64,000 bases of DNA from Chrysogorgia sp. JL179-B06 (lineage: Eukaryota; Cnidaria; Anthozoa; Scleralcyonacea; Chrysogorgiidae), in the NCBI GenBank assembly GCA_035772405.1, contig JAYKKM010000311.1, positions 434,001 to 498,000 of the forward strand. Reading direction: 5' to 3'. Below are positions 9,241 to 17,583 of the stretch, in pieces. Position 1 is the first letter of the stretch; each line of letters begins with the position of its first letter. A model generated the notes under the pieces. The model saw nothing but the letters and a program-made list of their open reading frames with translations, did no database searches and was not told the origin of the DNA. Both the position numbers and the translations under genes were made by a program.

Positions 9241-9660
9241 TTATCGAATGAGTACCCATGCCGCTATTCCACTACCCAAACCTAACGCACCAACAAACAA
9301 TAATTGGTAATCCTTCATTTCCGCACTCGGTTGGTAGTAATCCGCAATCTTCGGGCTCTCAGTGAACACTCGTCCGCTGTACTGTATGGTCATTACGCTT
9401 CTAAGTTCTTCCAACGCGTGGTTTGTGTCATTGATGTCAGCATTAGCGTCTGAGAGCTGTTGTCGAAAGCGCTGGATCTGATCTTTTTTAGCGACTTCAT
9501 TTTCATACCACACTTCTTTCGCACTGGCTAGCTGTTCCAACGCGTGGTTGTGTCTTTTCATCTCAGCTTCATAACCTGAGTGATTAAACTTCGAAAACAT
9601 AAAGCCAGCGCCTGCGAAAGCTATTGCATTAAAAATCCCTCCAGCCACAACACTCACCAT
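9241..9660 (-). CDS. Membrane protein with two terminal TM segments and central coiled coil
   Basis: 139 residues. A hydrophobic segment near the start (GGIFNAIAFAGAGFMF) and another at the end (LLFVGALGLGSGIAAWVLI) flank a charged, heptad-like middle in which HNHALEQL and TNHALEEL recur about 50 residues apart. It could be a virion-membrane or scaffold protein, but no family was recognised. It is one of three consecutive small membrane-protein genes. Confidence 0.7.
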   Translation of the reverse strand: MVSVVAGGIFNAIAFAGAGFMFSKFNHSGYEAEMKRHNHALEQLASAKEVWYENEVAKKDQIQRFRQQLSDANADINDTNHALEELRSVMTIQYSGRVFTESPKIADYYQPSAEMKDYQLLFVGALGLGSGIAAWVLIR

Positions 9661-9664
9661 TAAC

Positions 9665-9907
9665 TTACGTTGATTTGAATGGATCTGTCGGTATCCACTT
9701 TTTCGATTGCATCCATTTTACTAACAGCGTTCCTGCACCAACAGCTGCAGCGAGCTTCACTGTGCCTTTCACAGTCTCTGGTGTTCCCAGTGGTTCTCCC
9801 AAAGCCTTTTTCGAAATCATACTCACTACCACAGCACCAGTCGTGACAAGTAGCGCGTCGTACAGTTCGTTCATAAGTTCTTTTCGATCGATCGCAGTCA
9901 TATACAT
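9665..9907 (-). CDS. Small membrane protein, 80 aa
   Basis: Two hydrophobic stretches (ALLVTTGAVVVSMI and KLAAAVGAGTLLVKWM) and a basic, Trp-containing tail (KKWIPTDPF). The gene lies 4 bases upstream of the next leftward gene and reads as part of the same transcription unit. No known family was recognised. A minor virion-membrane component is a guess from context. Confidence 0.65.
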   Translation of the reverse strand: MYMTAIDRKELMNELYDALLVTTGAVVVSMISKKALGEPLGTPETVKGTVKLAAAVGAGTLLVKWMQSKKWIPTDPFKST

Positions 9908-9922
9908 TGTCGTGTGTTTTGT

Positions 9923-10258
9923 TTAAGAATCAAATGTGTCGAGTGTTGGACGACGAGTTCTATGACTCTCTGACGCAGGTGCTGGCGCAGTACTCACAGG
10001 TTCTTTTTCACTGCTAATTGTGTACCATAGCGAAGCAGCAGCAATGATAACACCAAGTGTTCCAACAATATAACCATAGCTCCACTCACTACCCCGTTCT
10101 TCGTTGACTATCATTTCACGCATTTTCTTTTCTTTCGCAGCTTTCGATATTTCAGCCAACTTTTTACCAGCAGCGACACGCTTTGGGTCCTTCACCTTAA
10201 CACTTTTCACGTCAGCTGTGATCTTTGCTTCAACAGCCGTCTGTGGGTCCTCAACCAT
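9923..10258 (-). CDS. Small basic protein with one C-terminal-half TM segment
   Basis: 111 residues. The N-terminal half is Lys/Ala-rich and helical (VKVKDPKRVAAGKKLAEISKAAKEKK). A single membrane segment (YGYIVGTLGVIIAAASLWYTI) follows, then a short Pro/Ser/Arg tail. It is the first gene of the leftward block and faces the thymidine kinase gene across the intergenic region with CTCACAG repeats. Function unknown. Confidence 0.65.
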   Translation of the reverse strand: MVEDPQTAVEAKITADVKSVKVKDPKRVAAGKKLAEISKAAKEKKMREMIVNEERGSEWSYGYIVGTLGVIIAAASLWYTISSEKEPVSTAPAPASESHRTRRPTLDTFDS

Positions 10259-10431
10259 CTAATACACTATCACGTGTTATCTTACTCACAGTTGTCTCAC
10301 AGTTGACCTCACAGGTATCTCACAGTCCCAGACCAAACGCACTAAAAAATTAGAGCTTCAGCGGTTATTTAACAACGAACGACGGTTTCCACCACCACAA
10401 TAAAAAATATTTCTCTGAGGGTATAGTAACC
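10259..10431. promoter_or_regulatory. Divergent promoter region with four phased CTCACAG repeats
   Basis: This 173-bp spacer separates divergent genes. CTCACAG occurs at 10285, 10296, 10308 and 10319 in the same orientation, 11-12 bases apart, roughly one helical turn. An AT-rich stretch with GGTATAGTAACC lies just before the kinase ATG. The arrangement looks like a cooperative protein-binding site for a regulator or replication factor. The repeats are seen; the role is inference. Confidence 0.6.
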
Positions 10432-11001
10432 ATGACAGAGAAAGTTGGTAAACTAGAAATCGTGATTGGTCCCATGTTTGCTGGAAAAACGACAGAGACT
10501 CTCCGCAGGTTAGTCGCGTTAAGTAAATCAGGGCTCAAAGTCCTTTACATGAACAACGCAGGCGACACTAGACGAACTGACCACACGTTCTCCACACATC
10601 GTCAGACCATTGTTGTCGGATCAGACAGTTTACCTGCAAAGTTAATCACCAACCTTCCGAGTTCTTCCAAGCTAGCTGACTATGACGTCATCGGCATTGA
10701 TGAAGGCCATTGGTACACTGATCTACTTCCAGTTATTCGTGACTACATCAAAGCTGGCATTCACGTCATTATTTGTGGTCTCGTAACAACGGAGCACTTA
10801 AAAAGACTTGGTGAGCTTGACACACTGTTCCCAATGGCAGACGACATCACATTTCTAAAAGCGTATTGCGCCGTTTGCCGTGACACTCGCGGAACAACTG
10901 TTGAGGCACCATTCAATTGGAGATATAATCCAGGACCATCATTTGTTGGTGGTGCTGAGCAATACAAAGCAGTGTGCAGGCGTCATCATCCTTCCACATA
11001 A
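10432..11001 (+). CDS. TK: Thymidine kinase (type II)
   Basis: 189 residues, the usual length for type II thymidine kinases, which phosphorylate thymidine with ATP to supply dTMP. Seen: P-loop GPMFAGKTT at 13-21; Walker B/DE motif with D90-E91 (DEGHWY, where many have DEAQFF); zinc ligands C146, C149, C182 and H185; and the substrate-lasso motif VGGAEQYKAVCRRH near 172-185. All key elements are present, so it should be active. It is transcribed opposite to its neighbours on both sides. Large DNA viruses carry this enzyme to replicate in non-dividing cells; I do not know it as a standard Polinton gene. Confidence 0.92.
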   Translation: MTEKVGKLEIVIGPMFAGKTTETLRRLVALSKSGLKVLYMNNAGDTRRTDHTFSTHRQTIVVGSDSLPAKLITNLPSSSKLADYDVIGIDEGHWYTDLLPVIRDYIKAGIHVIICGLVTTEHLKRLGELDTLFPMADDITFLKAYCAVCRDTRGTTVEAPFNWRYNPGPSFVGGAEQYKAVCRRHHPST

Positions 11002-11163
11002 AATTAAGGTGTTCTCAATACACCCCACTTTTTTAAACTTAGACATTGGACACATGAAGCGCCCAATGCCATAGAGACAACATTTTTTCACACACATAGA
11101 CATTAGAAGCATTGAAGCCAGTGATGTCAAATGTCACACACATAAAATTAGACGTGGGGGTGC
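11002..11163. other. Convergent intergenic spacer
   Basis: This spacer lies between the convergent kinase and nuclease genes. CACATAAAATTA occurs at both ends (about 10996 and 11138), and ACATTGGACACATG and ACATTAGAAGC recur inside. It may hold the 3' ends of both transcripts. No ORF. Confidence 0.4.
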
Positions 11164-11948
11164 CTACTGTGCGTTTTCTGCGTCACACACTTTACCACGG
11201 TGCATCCAATGGTTATGGTTGCTCAACGTCACGTCGTTTTTAAATTTACGATTACACCAGGGACACTGAACCCTAATGTCAGAGAAGTATTTTGTTATTA
11301 CGTTAATAGCGGAGTCATATGACTCACACAACAACGTTAGATACCCAGCCAGTTTGAACCCAGCCATCAGTTTCTTTTGGTCTTCAGACGTCCTACCTGT
11401 ACCGCCTGGGTTCTTGAACTCAATCACGAGTCCATTATACCTTTTGTGTGTGTCGACAATAATCAAATCAGGTGTTCCGCGTTGATAGCCTTTTTTCCAT
11501 GAATTTATTCTTTTCGCAGAGGTGTCTTGATTCTCGCCACAAGCGGCTATCAAAATGGCTTCTGGGTAGTATTTCCTGATGTAGTCGACAACTTTCGTGT
11601 GCAGGTCAAACTCAGTGATCATCTTAAATTGGTTCTTCTTGAGAAGTGTGAAGGTTCCAGTCTTTCTGATGCTTGGTAAAACGCATGTGTACACCCATTT
11701 TCTAAACTGTTTCGCACGCTCCATTTTACTTGAGAATATCAGTGAATATACCCCGGGTTCGTTGATAAATACGGTCTGTGGGTTAGACTTCAAAGGGGTC
11801 GTCAAATCCCGCCCCTCATTTTACAATCGGATTCAACGTGAGCACTCGCGACGTCTTTCGCTTTGAACCATATTTCACCTTCGCTACTCATAACCGTCGT
11901 GATGCTAAAACCATCAAAATCAAATAATCGCACTGAGTTGGTTGTCAT
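11164..11948 (-). pseudogene. Bro-N plus VRR-NUC nuclease gene, broken by a frame change
   Basis: The N-terminal half of a Bro-N domain (VRLFDFDGF..., EIWFKAKDVAS) starts at ATG 11948 and stops at 11804-11802. The second half (NPQTVFINEPGVYSLI, FRKWVYTCVLPSIRKTG) is in another frame, open from 11820. After it come a VRR-NUC nuclease domain (GTPDLIIVD, VIEFKNPGG, then Gln-Lys-Lys) and a C-terminal C2H2-like finger (CPWCNRKF...HNHWMH). About a dozen Bro-N residues also seem missing at the junction. Bro-N binds DNA and VRR-NUC is a Holliday-junction-type nuclease fold, so the intact protein probably served in recombination or DNA processing. The only ATG-independent start for the second half is TTG, which I do not trust. 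Confidence 0.8.
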
Positions 11949-11996
11949 TACTATAGTTCCACAAAAATATTTTTATGGATTGGCGCGTCAATCCAC

Positions 11997-12128
11997 TTAG
12001 CCTTTGTTGGGGTCTTTATAGATCTGGTTTGTCGCGTACCAACGCATCCGATGTGTTTTAACACTCGATTTGTTCTTCGGTTTAAAGAAGTCTCTCACAC
12101 TACGAACCAGCTTTCTAAACCAACCCAT
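11997..12128 (-). CDS. Small basic protein, 43 aa
   Basis: Begins MGWFRKLVRSVRDFF and continues Lys/Arg-rich, ending NKG. The N-terminal third would form an amphipathic basic helix. The position next to structural genes and the high charge suggest a core or membrane-lytic minor virion protein, but this is inference from composition only. The frame lies between two leftward genes and has the same orientation. Confidence 0.5.
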   Translation of the reverse strand: MGWFRKLVRSVRDFFKPKNKSSVKTHRMRWYATNQIYKDPNKG

Positions 12129-12160
12129 TATAACATAGGATGTATCGCCAGTACGTGCTT

Positions 12161-12370
12161 CTATGACACTGATGGTGTTATTATGTCGTCTGGTTCTTCT
12201 GGAGGTAATAAAATGGGTTTACCATAAGTTTTTCTCGACCTCATACCAATCTCAGCGTGGAGCTCGAGAGTCACGTCACCGCGACCAAACGACCCACCAG
12301 CCTTAAACATGTGGTCAGTCGTTTTATTTATCTTATATATTTCGTGGGGTCTTGAAATACACGCTCCCAT
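12161..12370 (-). CDS. 69-aa protein with N-myristoylation/palmitoylation signal
   Basis: Starts MGACIS: Gly2 with Ser6 fits the N-myristoyltransferase consensus, and Cys4 next to it could be palmitoylated. The rest is soluble and mildly acidic at the end (PPEEPDD). It abuts the fibre-like gene with no spacer, and stop and start are adjacent, so the two are probably co-expressed. Myristoylated proteins of similar size attach virions or capsids to membranes in other large DNA viruses. Function here is inferred. Confidence 0.6.
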   Translation of the reverse strand: MGACISRPHEIYKINKTTDHMFKAGGSFGRGDVTLELHAEIGMRSRKTYGKPILLPPEEPDDIITPSVS

Positions 12371-13324
12371 TTACTTTACATTATATTCCTTCATCATTTC
12401 TCCACCCATGACTATGATGTCTCGGTTTGTCATGTAACCACTCACAATTTTCACACCGTAGAATTCTATCAACGATGGGTATGCATAGGGTGCGAGTGGT
12501 ATTCTTGGTCGGTGTATTCCAAAAATTGTTCCATAGGGTGTGCCTATCTTTTTCATGTTCGCTATGAAGTCTGAATCGGTTGACTTGACGTTGTTAACCC
12601 TGACATGTGAATTGCTCATTTGCCAGTGTATTGATATCATATGCATTTTACTTATGTCAACGCCACTTGGAATAGTGCATATGCTCTCCATTGCTGGTAT
12701 GCTGCCACCATACGCCAGTCCATTAGTCATACCAGTCTTGTACCCTATGAACTTATCCCACTGACCGTCGTCGTTTGATATAATTGTCTCCCAATTTGAC
12801 CCTGTGGCTCTCATAGGTAACCGCACCACAACAAAAATGGAGAGGTCACACCATTGCATACTGGGGCAGTTAAAATGAAGGCCTGACTCAAGTGGGATTG
12901 GTGCTAACTCGGGGGATAGAAAACTATGGCCTGCACCGTTGACGCCAATAATAGGACCATAGGTTGAGTTGTTTTGCACTAACATACTTGTCGCGTCACC
13001 GATAGCTTTCACTTTGGAGGTGCTACTATGGAGGTCCACGTTTTTCACAGCATGTGTGTTGGTGTTGAAGTCAAACACGACGTTGTGGTGTCGCACTTTG
13101 AAGTAAAGCGGTAAATACAATTGCTCTAAGACTTTTTTATTGATGACGTCTAGGTCGTCGACTGGGTCTGCTACGTTTTTTATTGCTGAGCCTTGCATGT
13201 CTATTAGTCCGGACATCCTTCCACCGGTCACACTTAATTTGGGATCTTCGTCCAGATGCCTTTTCGTTCTCTTTAGTATTTTATCGTGAGGGTCGTCAGA
13301 CTCATACCCATAGTTTAGACTCAT
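12371..13324 (-). CDS. Fibre/spike-like protein with phage-tail-fibre-type repeat and putative lectin-like head
   Basis: 317 residues. Near 30-65 the stretch GRMSGLIDMQGSAIKNVADP...NKKVLEQ resembles the repeat that connects trimeric tail-fibre shafts in phages (G-x-I-D-M-x-G, I-x-N-V-x-D-P, D-x-x-N-K-K). The remaining 230 residues are beta-rich (WCDLSIFVVVRLP, WDKFIGYKTG, SIHWQMSNSHVRVN) and recall a concanavalin-like jelly-roll or other receptor-binding head. Placement among capsid genes supports a vertex fibre role in host-cell attachment. The family assignment is by motif shape only. Confidence 0.5.
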   Translation of the reverse strand: MSLNYGYESDDPHDKILKRTKRHLDEDPKLSVTGGRMSGLIDMQGSAIKNVADPVDDLDVINKKVLEQLYLPLYFKVRHHNVVFDFNTNTHAVKNVDLHSSTSKVKAIGDATSMLVQNNSTYGPIIGVNGAGHSFLSPELAPIPLESGLHFNCPSMQWCDLSIFVVVRLPMRATGSNWETIISNDDGQWDKFIGYKTGMTNGLAYGGSIPAMESICTIPSGVDISKMHMISIHWQMSNSHVRVNNVKSTDSDFIANMKKIGTPYGTIFGIHRPRIPLAPYAYPSLIEFYGVKIVSGYMTNRDIIVMGGEMMKEYNVK

Positions 13325-13326
13325 TA

Positions 13327-14742
13327 CTACTTCAAGGTGTATTTGGTTAGTAGATAGCCAGAGACTGCTGAGAACCCCAACACTATCGCTAGCGTTGTCG
13401 TGTCTGACTTACTTGTGGTGGTGGTAGCGTACACCTTCTGATTGGTCACTGTTTTCTTCACGAGTGGTGCTACCAAGTGAGTCACCACATTTTCTTGGTG
13501 GACTTTTTTAGCCACAGTCGTTGGTGTTGTTGCATTCAAGCGAGTGTTCACTCCAAATCTCATGGACTCTGTGGCAATCTTTAATAAGTTGTTGTACCCG
13601 GCGATTTTATTCTTGAGTATCACTAGGTTACTTGGCATCAACCATGTACTTGGTGACACTGCAAGATTTTGGACAACGTTGGTGTCTCTAATCGATTTAT
13701 TCATGTTGAGAATCCATGTCGATACGTCATAGTTGATAACACTGTCAGAAAACAACTTGCGGAATTCTTGTTGGGTCTCTAGACTTCCTGCAGAACCACC
13801 AACGACTGACACACGTGTTCTCGCTTGCGCACCAAGTGTGGAGTACACAAAGGCTTCTATGCTTTGATTTAGATATTGCAGCCCAATGCTAGTAAAACCG
13901 TCTGACAATCGCGCGATGTATCGTCTGTAATCGTTCTGAACGTCGTTGAGTGTGAAGACTCTGGATTCGCCTAAAGTGCCATCGCTCAGGACTTTATTCT
14001 GGTAGTAATGTTTTCTGGGAATCTTGGAAATCTTACCATACAATTCGAAAGCGTTGAATTCTCTACTTATTGATTTCATGGTCTCGCCACCTTCCATTCT
14101 TCTGAGAAGTCTTCTAATGGTGAAGTACACATGAAATCTCATCACACTTGTGACCACGGGGTGAACTTCTTGTGACACTGATAAATGTTGCAACGACACT
14201 CCACAACAGAAACTCGCACAATACGTCGCAAACACAACACGATAGTAAGATTCGCTGTCGTCCCACTTCGACACGGTCTTCGACGTGGTGATTTGTAGGG
14301 TTGGTAGCTTTGACATGAAGTAGTTATTTTGGTTAACAAAGACCTTAAAGTTATTCACTGGATAATTCAACACGTTTTCCGTTGGGTAGCCGTCCCAAAG
14401 CCCCCAGTGGTTCTTATGACCTTTTGGCAGTGGTTGGATAGTCCCACCGCCTTGCCATATTATTGGGAACTTGCTATTGTGTAGCCACCTCCACATGTTT
14501 TTATCATTTTTGAAGGTTGCGCTGGTTATGTCTGTGCTAAGGATGTCGTTGTTTTTGAAGTACACGTCAACACCTAGGATCTCACCGTCTTGCGAGATAT
14601 TTGGATAGAACTCGAATTTGCTTAAAGTAGCGTGGGGGTACTTTTTGATGAGGTCTGCCTTCGCGTCGTGTGTAGCCTTCGATGTGTTCGCCATCGCACG
14701 TTTGTAGTGCTTTCCATAGTAGTCATGAAGGGCTTTCTGCAT
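13327..14742 (-). CDS. Large putative virion protein with C-terminal membrane anchor
   Basis: 471 residues. A mixed alpha/beta body has a basic patch (RFHVYFTIRRLLRRM), then helices, a Thr-rich linker, and one TM segment at the very end (TLAIVLGFSAVSGYLL). The ATG at 14742 is 12 bases from the opposite ATG at 14755, so the gene shares a minimal divergent promoter with the penton gene. Many Polintons carry an uncharacterised gene of this size, but I cannot name a family. It could be a minor capsid, membrane or entry protein. Confidence 0.6.
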   Translation of the reverse strand: MQKALHDYYGKHYKRAMANTSKATHDAKADLIKKYPHATLSKFEFYPNISQDGEILGVDVYFKNNDILSTDITSATFKNDKNMWRWLHNSKFPIIWQGGGTIQPLPKGHKNHWGLWDGYPTENVLNYPVNNFKVFVNQNNYFMSKLPTLQITTSKTVSKWDDSESYYRVVFATYCASFCCGVSLQHLSVSQEVHPVVTSVMRFHVYFTIRRLLRRMEGGETMKSISREFNAFELYGKISKIPRKHYYQNKVLSDGTLGESRVFTLNDVQNDYRRYIARLSDGFTSIGLQYLNQSIEAFVYSTLGAQARTRVSVVGGSAGSLETQQEFRKLFSDSVINYDVSTWILNMNKSIRDTNVVQNLAVSPSTWLMPSNLVILKNKIAGYNNLLKIATESMRFGVNTRLNATTPTTVAKKVHQENVVTHLVAPLVKKTVTNQKVYATTTTSKSDTTTLAIVLGFSAVSGYLLTKYTLK

Positions 14743-14766
14743 ATAATATACTGTATGTTATACATA
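14743..14766. promoter_or_regulatory. Very short divergent promoter between virion genes
   Basis: Only about 12-24 bases separate two divergent starts. The sequence ATATAATATACTGTATG is TATA-like on both strands. Leaders must be very short or the start sites must lie inside the opposing genes. Confidence 0.45.
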
Positions 14767-15465
14767 ATGCGAAAGTTGACGGTATTCATTGAGGGTGCGG
14801 AAAAAGTGGTGTCCTTTGACAACGCGATGATGGTCATACACGATAACCCATACATTATGGTCAAGACAGCCACTGTGTTTTGGGACTATCATAACACAAC
14901 AAACGACGACAGCATTCAGGTCTTCACGCTGGATGACTCTAGGGTCGGCTCTTTTAAAAAAATTAAAGTGGGTGAAGGGTACTTTAGCTTCGACGCATTG
15001 GTCAAAGTCTTGAAACATGAGTCTAACGAGCGTAAGGTAGATCTTGAGATAGAGAAACTGGCGCCCACGGGTAAATGTTGGGTCAAGGTTAGTAGCTCAG
15101 CTGTGTTAGACACTCTTGGGCCTCTACTTGGTTTCGCGAAGGGTGAGGTGATTCAGAATGACTTACAGTGGCACACTAGCCCGAACGAGGTCGACATGTA
15201 TAGAGGTCTGAAGTACATAGAAGTTTCGTGTGACGTTGTTGAGACGGAGAGCAATGTAGGTATTGATGGGAAGCGTAGCGATGTGATCACAACGTTGCCA
15301 ATACCCACCGAGCAGTCTTTGAAGGGGTCAGTACAACGTCATGTGGACATTGAGTCCAAGGTGGGCATTAAAAAAGGTGTCTACTCGAGTATGACGTTTC
15401 GCGTCAAACCAAATAACGACGATCTTAAAATTGGCGCGGTGTTATTGGAACTGTATATTGTGTGA
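14767..15465 (+). CDS. mCP: Minor capsid (penton) protein, single jelly-roll
   Basis: 232 residues from ATG 14767 (an in-frame ATG at 14755 would add four residues). The C-terminal half is typical of Polinton pentons: TLGPLLGFAKGEVIQ, then LKYIEVSCDVVETESNVGIDG, TTLPIP, and a final strand set MTFRVKPNNDDLKIGAVLLELYI. This protein would form the pentameric capsid vertices. A longer frame upstream to 14632 is open only because it runs antisense to the neighbouring gene. The gene stops 5 bases before the integrase ATG. Confidence 0.78.
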   Translation: MRKLTVFIEGAEKVVSFDNAMMVIHDNPYIMVKTATVFWDYHNTTNDDSIQVFTLDDSRVGSFKKIKVGEGYFSFDALVKVLKHESNERKVDLEIEKLAPTGKCWVKVSSSAVLDTLGPLLGFAKGEVIQNDLQWHTSPNEVDMYRGLKYIEVSCDVVETESNVGIDGKRSDVITTLPIPTEQSLKGSVQRHVDIESKVGIKKGVYSSMTFRVKPNNDDLKIGAVLLELYIV

Positions 15466-15470
15466 ATTAT

Positions 15471-16574
15471 ATGGAACTCGGTGTGGAGACAGAGCAAGGA
15501 TTGCGAGACATTTACTACAATCCTAAGACAGGGTTCAGTGGTGCAGAGAGGCTGTATCAAAGTGCGTTGGGAGACGGATTGAAAGTAACTAGAAAAACAG
15601 TGAAAGAATGGTTGACAGCGCAGGACACTTACACTAGGTACAAACCCATTGTGAGAAGACATAAGTTCCGCGCGACTTTTGTTGGGTTTCTTGGTGAAGA
15701 GCTCCAAATGGACCTAGTGGACATGAGTAAGTACTCAAAACAGAACAAAGGGTATTATTGGATATTGACAGGCATTGAAATATTGAGTAGATATGCTTTT
15801 GGAATTGCAGTTTATAGAAAAGACACTAAGAACATGACTGAGGCTGTTGGGAAGTTGTTGAATGACTTTAAAGATCGGTTTGGAGCCACACCTAAGTTAG
15901 CGCAATTTGATGATGGACTTGAATTCTACAATGTTGGTGTGAAAAATTTGTTGAAAAAACATGGTGTTGAATATTTCAGCACTAAGAGCGATAAAAAGGC
16001 TGCTGTTGTCGAGCGTTTTAATAGAAGTCTGAAGAGCATTATGTGGAAGTACTTTTACACCCGTGGAACGTACAAATGGATTGACGTTATAGATCAGTTT
16101 GTGAGCAATTATAATAGTAATGTGAATCGCAGCATTATGATGAAACCGGAGGATGTCGATAAGTCAAATGAGGGTGAAGTTTGGACCACTTTGTTTGGTC
16201 ACCAATTTGCGGACAATCCATTGCCAAAGTTTAAGGTTGGTGAATCGGTGAGAATTAGTAAATACAAGAGTGTGTTCACAAAGGGCTATGAGGCCAACTT
16301 CACTGAAGAGCTGTTTAAAGTGGTAAAGGTTATTCGTGGTGATCCGAATGTGTACGAAATTGAGGACATAAGTGGTGAACAGATTATTGGGAAATTTTAT
16401 GAACAGGAATTATCGCTGGTCAATAGGAAACATGGTGATGATGTGTACAGAGTCGAAAAGGTTTTGAAAAGAAAGAAAGTCAGAGGGAAGAAGATGGCGC
16501 TAGTCAAATGGTTAGGCCATGAGAGCAAACATAATTCGTGGATACCAGAAAGCGATATTCGAAACGTGAGCTAA
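15471..16574 (+). CDS. INT: Retrovirus-type DDE integrase with C-terminal chromodomain
   Basis: 367 residues from ATG 15471. The rve catalytic core shows D81 (QMDLVDM), D147 (QFDDGLEF) and E181 (VVERFNRSL). An SH3-like region (PKFKVGESVRISK...FT.E.FKV) follows. A chromodomain lies at about 322-367 (VYRVEKVLKRKKVRGKKMALVKW, then HNSWIPESDI) with the aromatic cage positions Tyr, Trp and Trp visible. The enzyme joins the element's ends to target DNA and makes the 6-bp duplications seen here; the chromodomain may steer it to marked chromatin. The final exon-like tail was copied together with the next gene (see 17526-17580). Confidence 0.95.
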   Translation: MELGVETEQGLRDIYYNPKTGFSGAERLYQSALGDGLKVTRKTVKEWLTAQDTYTRYKPIVRRHKFRATFVGFLGEELQMDLVDMSKYSKQNKGYYWILTGIEILSRYAFGIAVYRKDTKNMTEAVGKLLNDFKDRFGATPKLAQFDDGLEFYNVGVKNLLKKHGVEYFSTKSDKKAAVVERFNRSLKSIMWKYFYTRGTYKWIDVIDQFVSNYNSNVNRSIMMKPEDVDKSNEGEVWTTLFGHQFADNPLPKFKVGESVRISKYKSVFTKGYEANFTEELFKVVKVIRGDPNVYEIEDISGEQIIGKFYEQELSLVNRKHGDDVYRVEKVLKRKKVRGKKMALVKWLGHESKHNSWIPESDIRNVS

Positions 16575-16580
16575 TGTAAT

Positions 16581-17525
16581 ATGGCTGAAGGTGGTTTCGA
16601 CGACTTTGAGATGGAGGGCTCTAATGAGTACAGAGATGTCACTGACGATGAACTAGAGTATAGTTACGAAAAAGCCATTCAAGAACGCAAACTAATTGGG
16701 GGTGATCCAAACGCCTCAATGTTTAGGAGAACTAGACTAACTAAAGTGATGGGTGGACTAAAAGTCGAACGTAATAGAAGACTTCGTCAACGTATGTGGA
16801 GGTTTTTTAGTGATCCCACAACGCGGACTAATGACAACGTAAAAGATCGTGAAGACGTCGCGGGGAGTGCGCCATTGTTAGACACCACACCCACAGAACA
16901 CAAGCCGATACCTGGACTAACACCAATCGAGAACCGTGAATTGAATGGTGCGCTCAACCCAAGTGTGATGCCTGAGTCAAGAACAGGTGACACTGGTGCA
17001 CTACAAATAGAAGCGGATCACTATCAAGAAGCGATAGACGAAACGAATGAAAGAATAGCAGAGCTCGCAGTAAAAGACCTCACGGTTGAGGAGCACGAAG
17101 AGTTTATCAGTCTAGCTGAAAGAACGATTGGACTTGAAGAGGCTAGAGACATGACTATTGAACAGCGACAAGTGGAGGAAGTTAGAGAACAACACGAAGT
17201 TGATATTGACAGATTGCAGAAGTTCAAGAAATGGGCTAGAGAAAATATGGTTGGGTTGAGTGCTTTAGCGATTTCAGTAGCTGCGATTATAACAACCATT
17301 ATTATCGCTGGGAGGTCTAACGCTATGAAAGGCGCTATGGCCACGAGGTCGTTCGCACAGGCTGTTAAAAACGCGATAACGAAGATGGGTCCATGGGCTG
17401 TTGGGTTGGCTAATTTAGTTTACGACGCGCTGGTGACAGGCGCAAAGGGTCTCGCTTGGTTAGCTCAAAATCTGTGGGTGTTTGCAGTGACATTCGCGTG
17501 GCTTGCGTACAATTATCTAAACTAA
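16581..17525 (+). CDS. Membrane protein, copy 1 of a tandem duplicate
   Basis: 314 residues. An acidic N-terminus (MAEGGFDDFEMEG) leads to a charged helical middle with GLTPIENRELNGALNPS, a coiled-coil region (about 150-210), then a conserved C-terminus of about 105 residues. That C-terminus has a TM segment VGLSALAISVAAIITTIIIAG, an amphipathic stretch, and two more hydrophobic segments (GPWAVGLANLVYDALV; LAWLAQNLWVFAVTFAWLAYN). It is a paralogue of 17584-18876. Position between integrase and capsid suggests a virion-associated membrane protein; no described family was recognised. Confidence 0.8.
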   Translation: MAEGGFDDFEMEGSNEYRDVTDDELEYSYEKAIQERKLIGGDPNASMFRRTRLTKVMGGLKVERNRRLRQRMWRFFSDPTTRTNDNVKDREDVAGSAPLLDTTPTEHKPIPGLTPIENRELNGALNPSVMPESRTGDTGALQIEADHYQEAIDETNERIAELAVKDLTVEEHEEFISLAERTIGLEEARDMTIEQRQVEEVREQHEVDIDRLQKFKKWARENMVGLSALAISVAAIITTIIIAGRSNAMKGAMATRSFAQAVKNAITKMGPWAVGLANLVYDALVTGAKGLAWLAQNLWVFAVTFAWLAYNYLN

Positions 17526-17583
17526 AAGCAAACGTGATTCGTGGATACCAGAAAGCAGCATTCAAAATGTGAGTTAATGTAAT
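17526..17583 (+). pseudogene. Relic of integrase chromodomain 3' end
   Basis: The spacer contains a copy of the last codons of the integrase (GATTCGTGGATACCAGAAAG, matching 16533-16552, then GCATTCAAAATGTGAGTTAATG) placed before the second membrane-protein gene, exactly as the original lies before the first. It marks the left edge of a tandem duplication with an offset of 1003 bp. Confidence 0.85.

Noticed and set aside
11803..11805. TTG start for the nuclease part of the Bro-N/VRR-NUC gene
   Set aside because: The upstream frame supplies the missing first half of Bro-N, so this is a frame break rather than an internal start.
14632..14766. N-terminal extension of the penton frame
   Set aside because: It is open only antisense to the neighbouring virion gene; starts at 14755 or 14767 fit the family.
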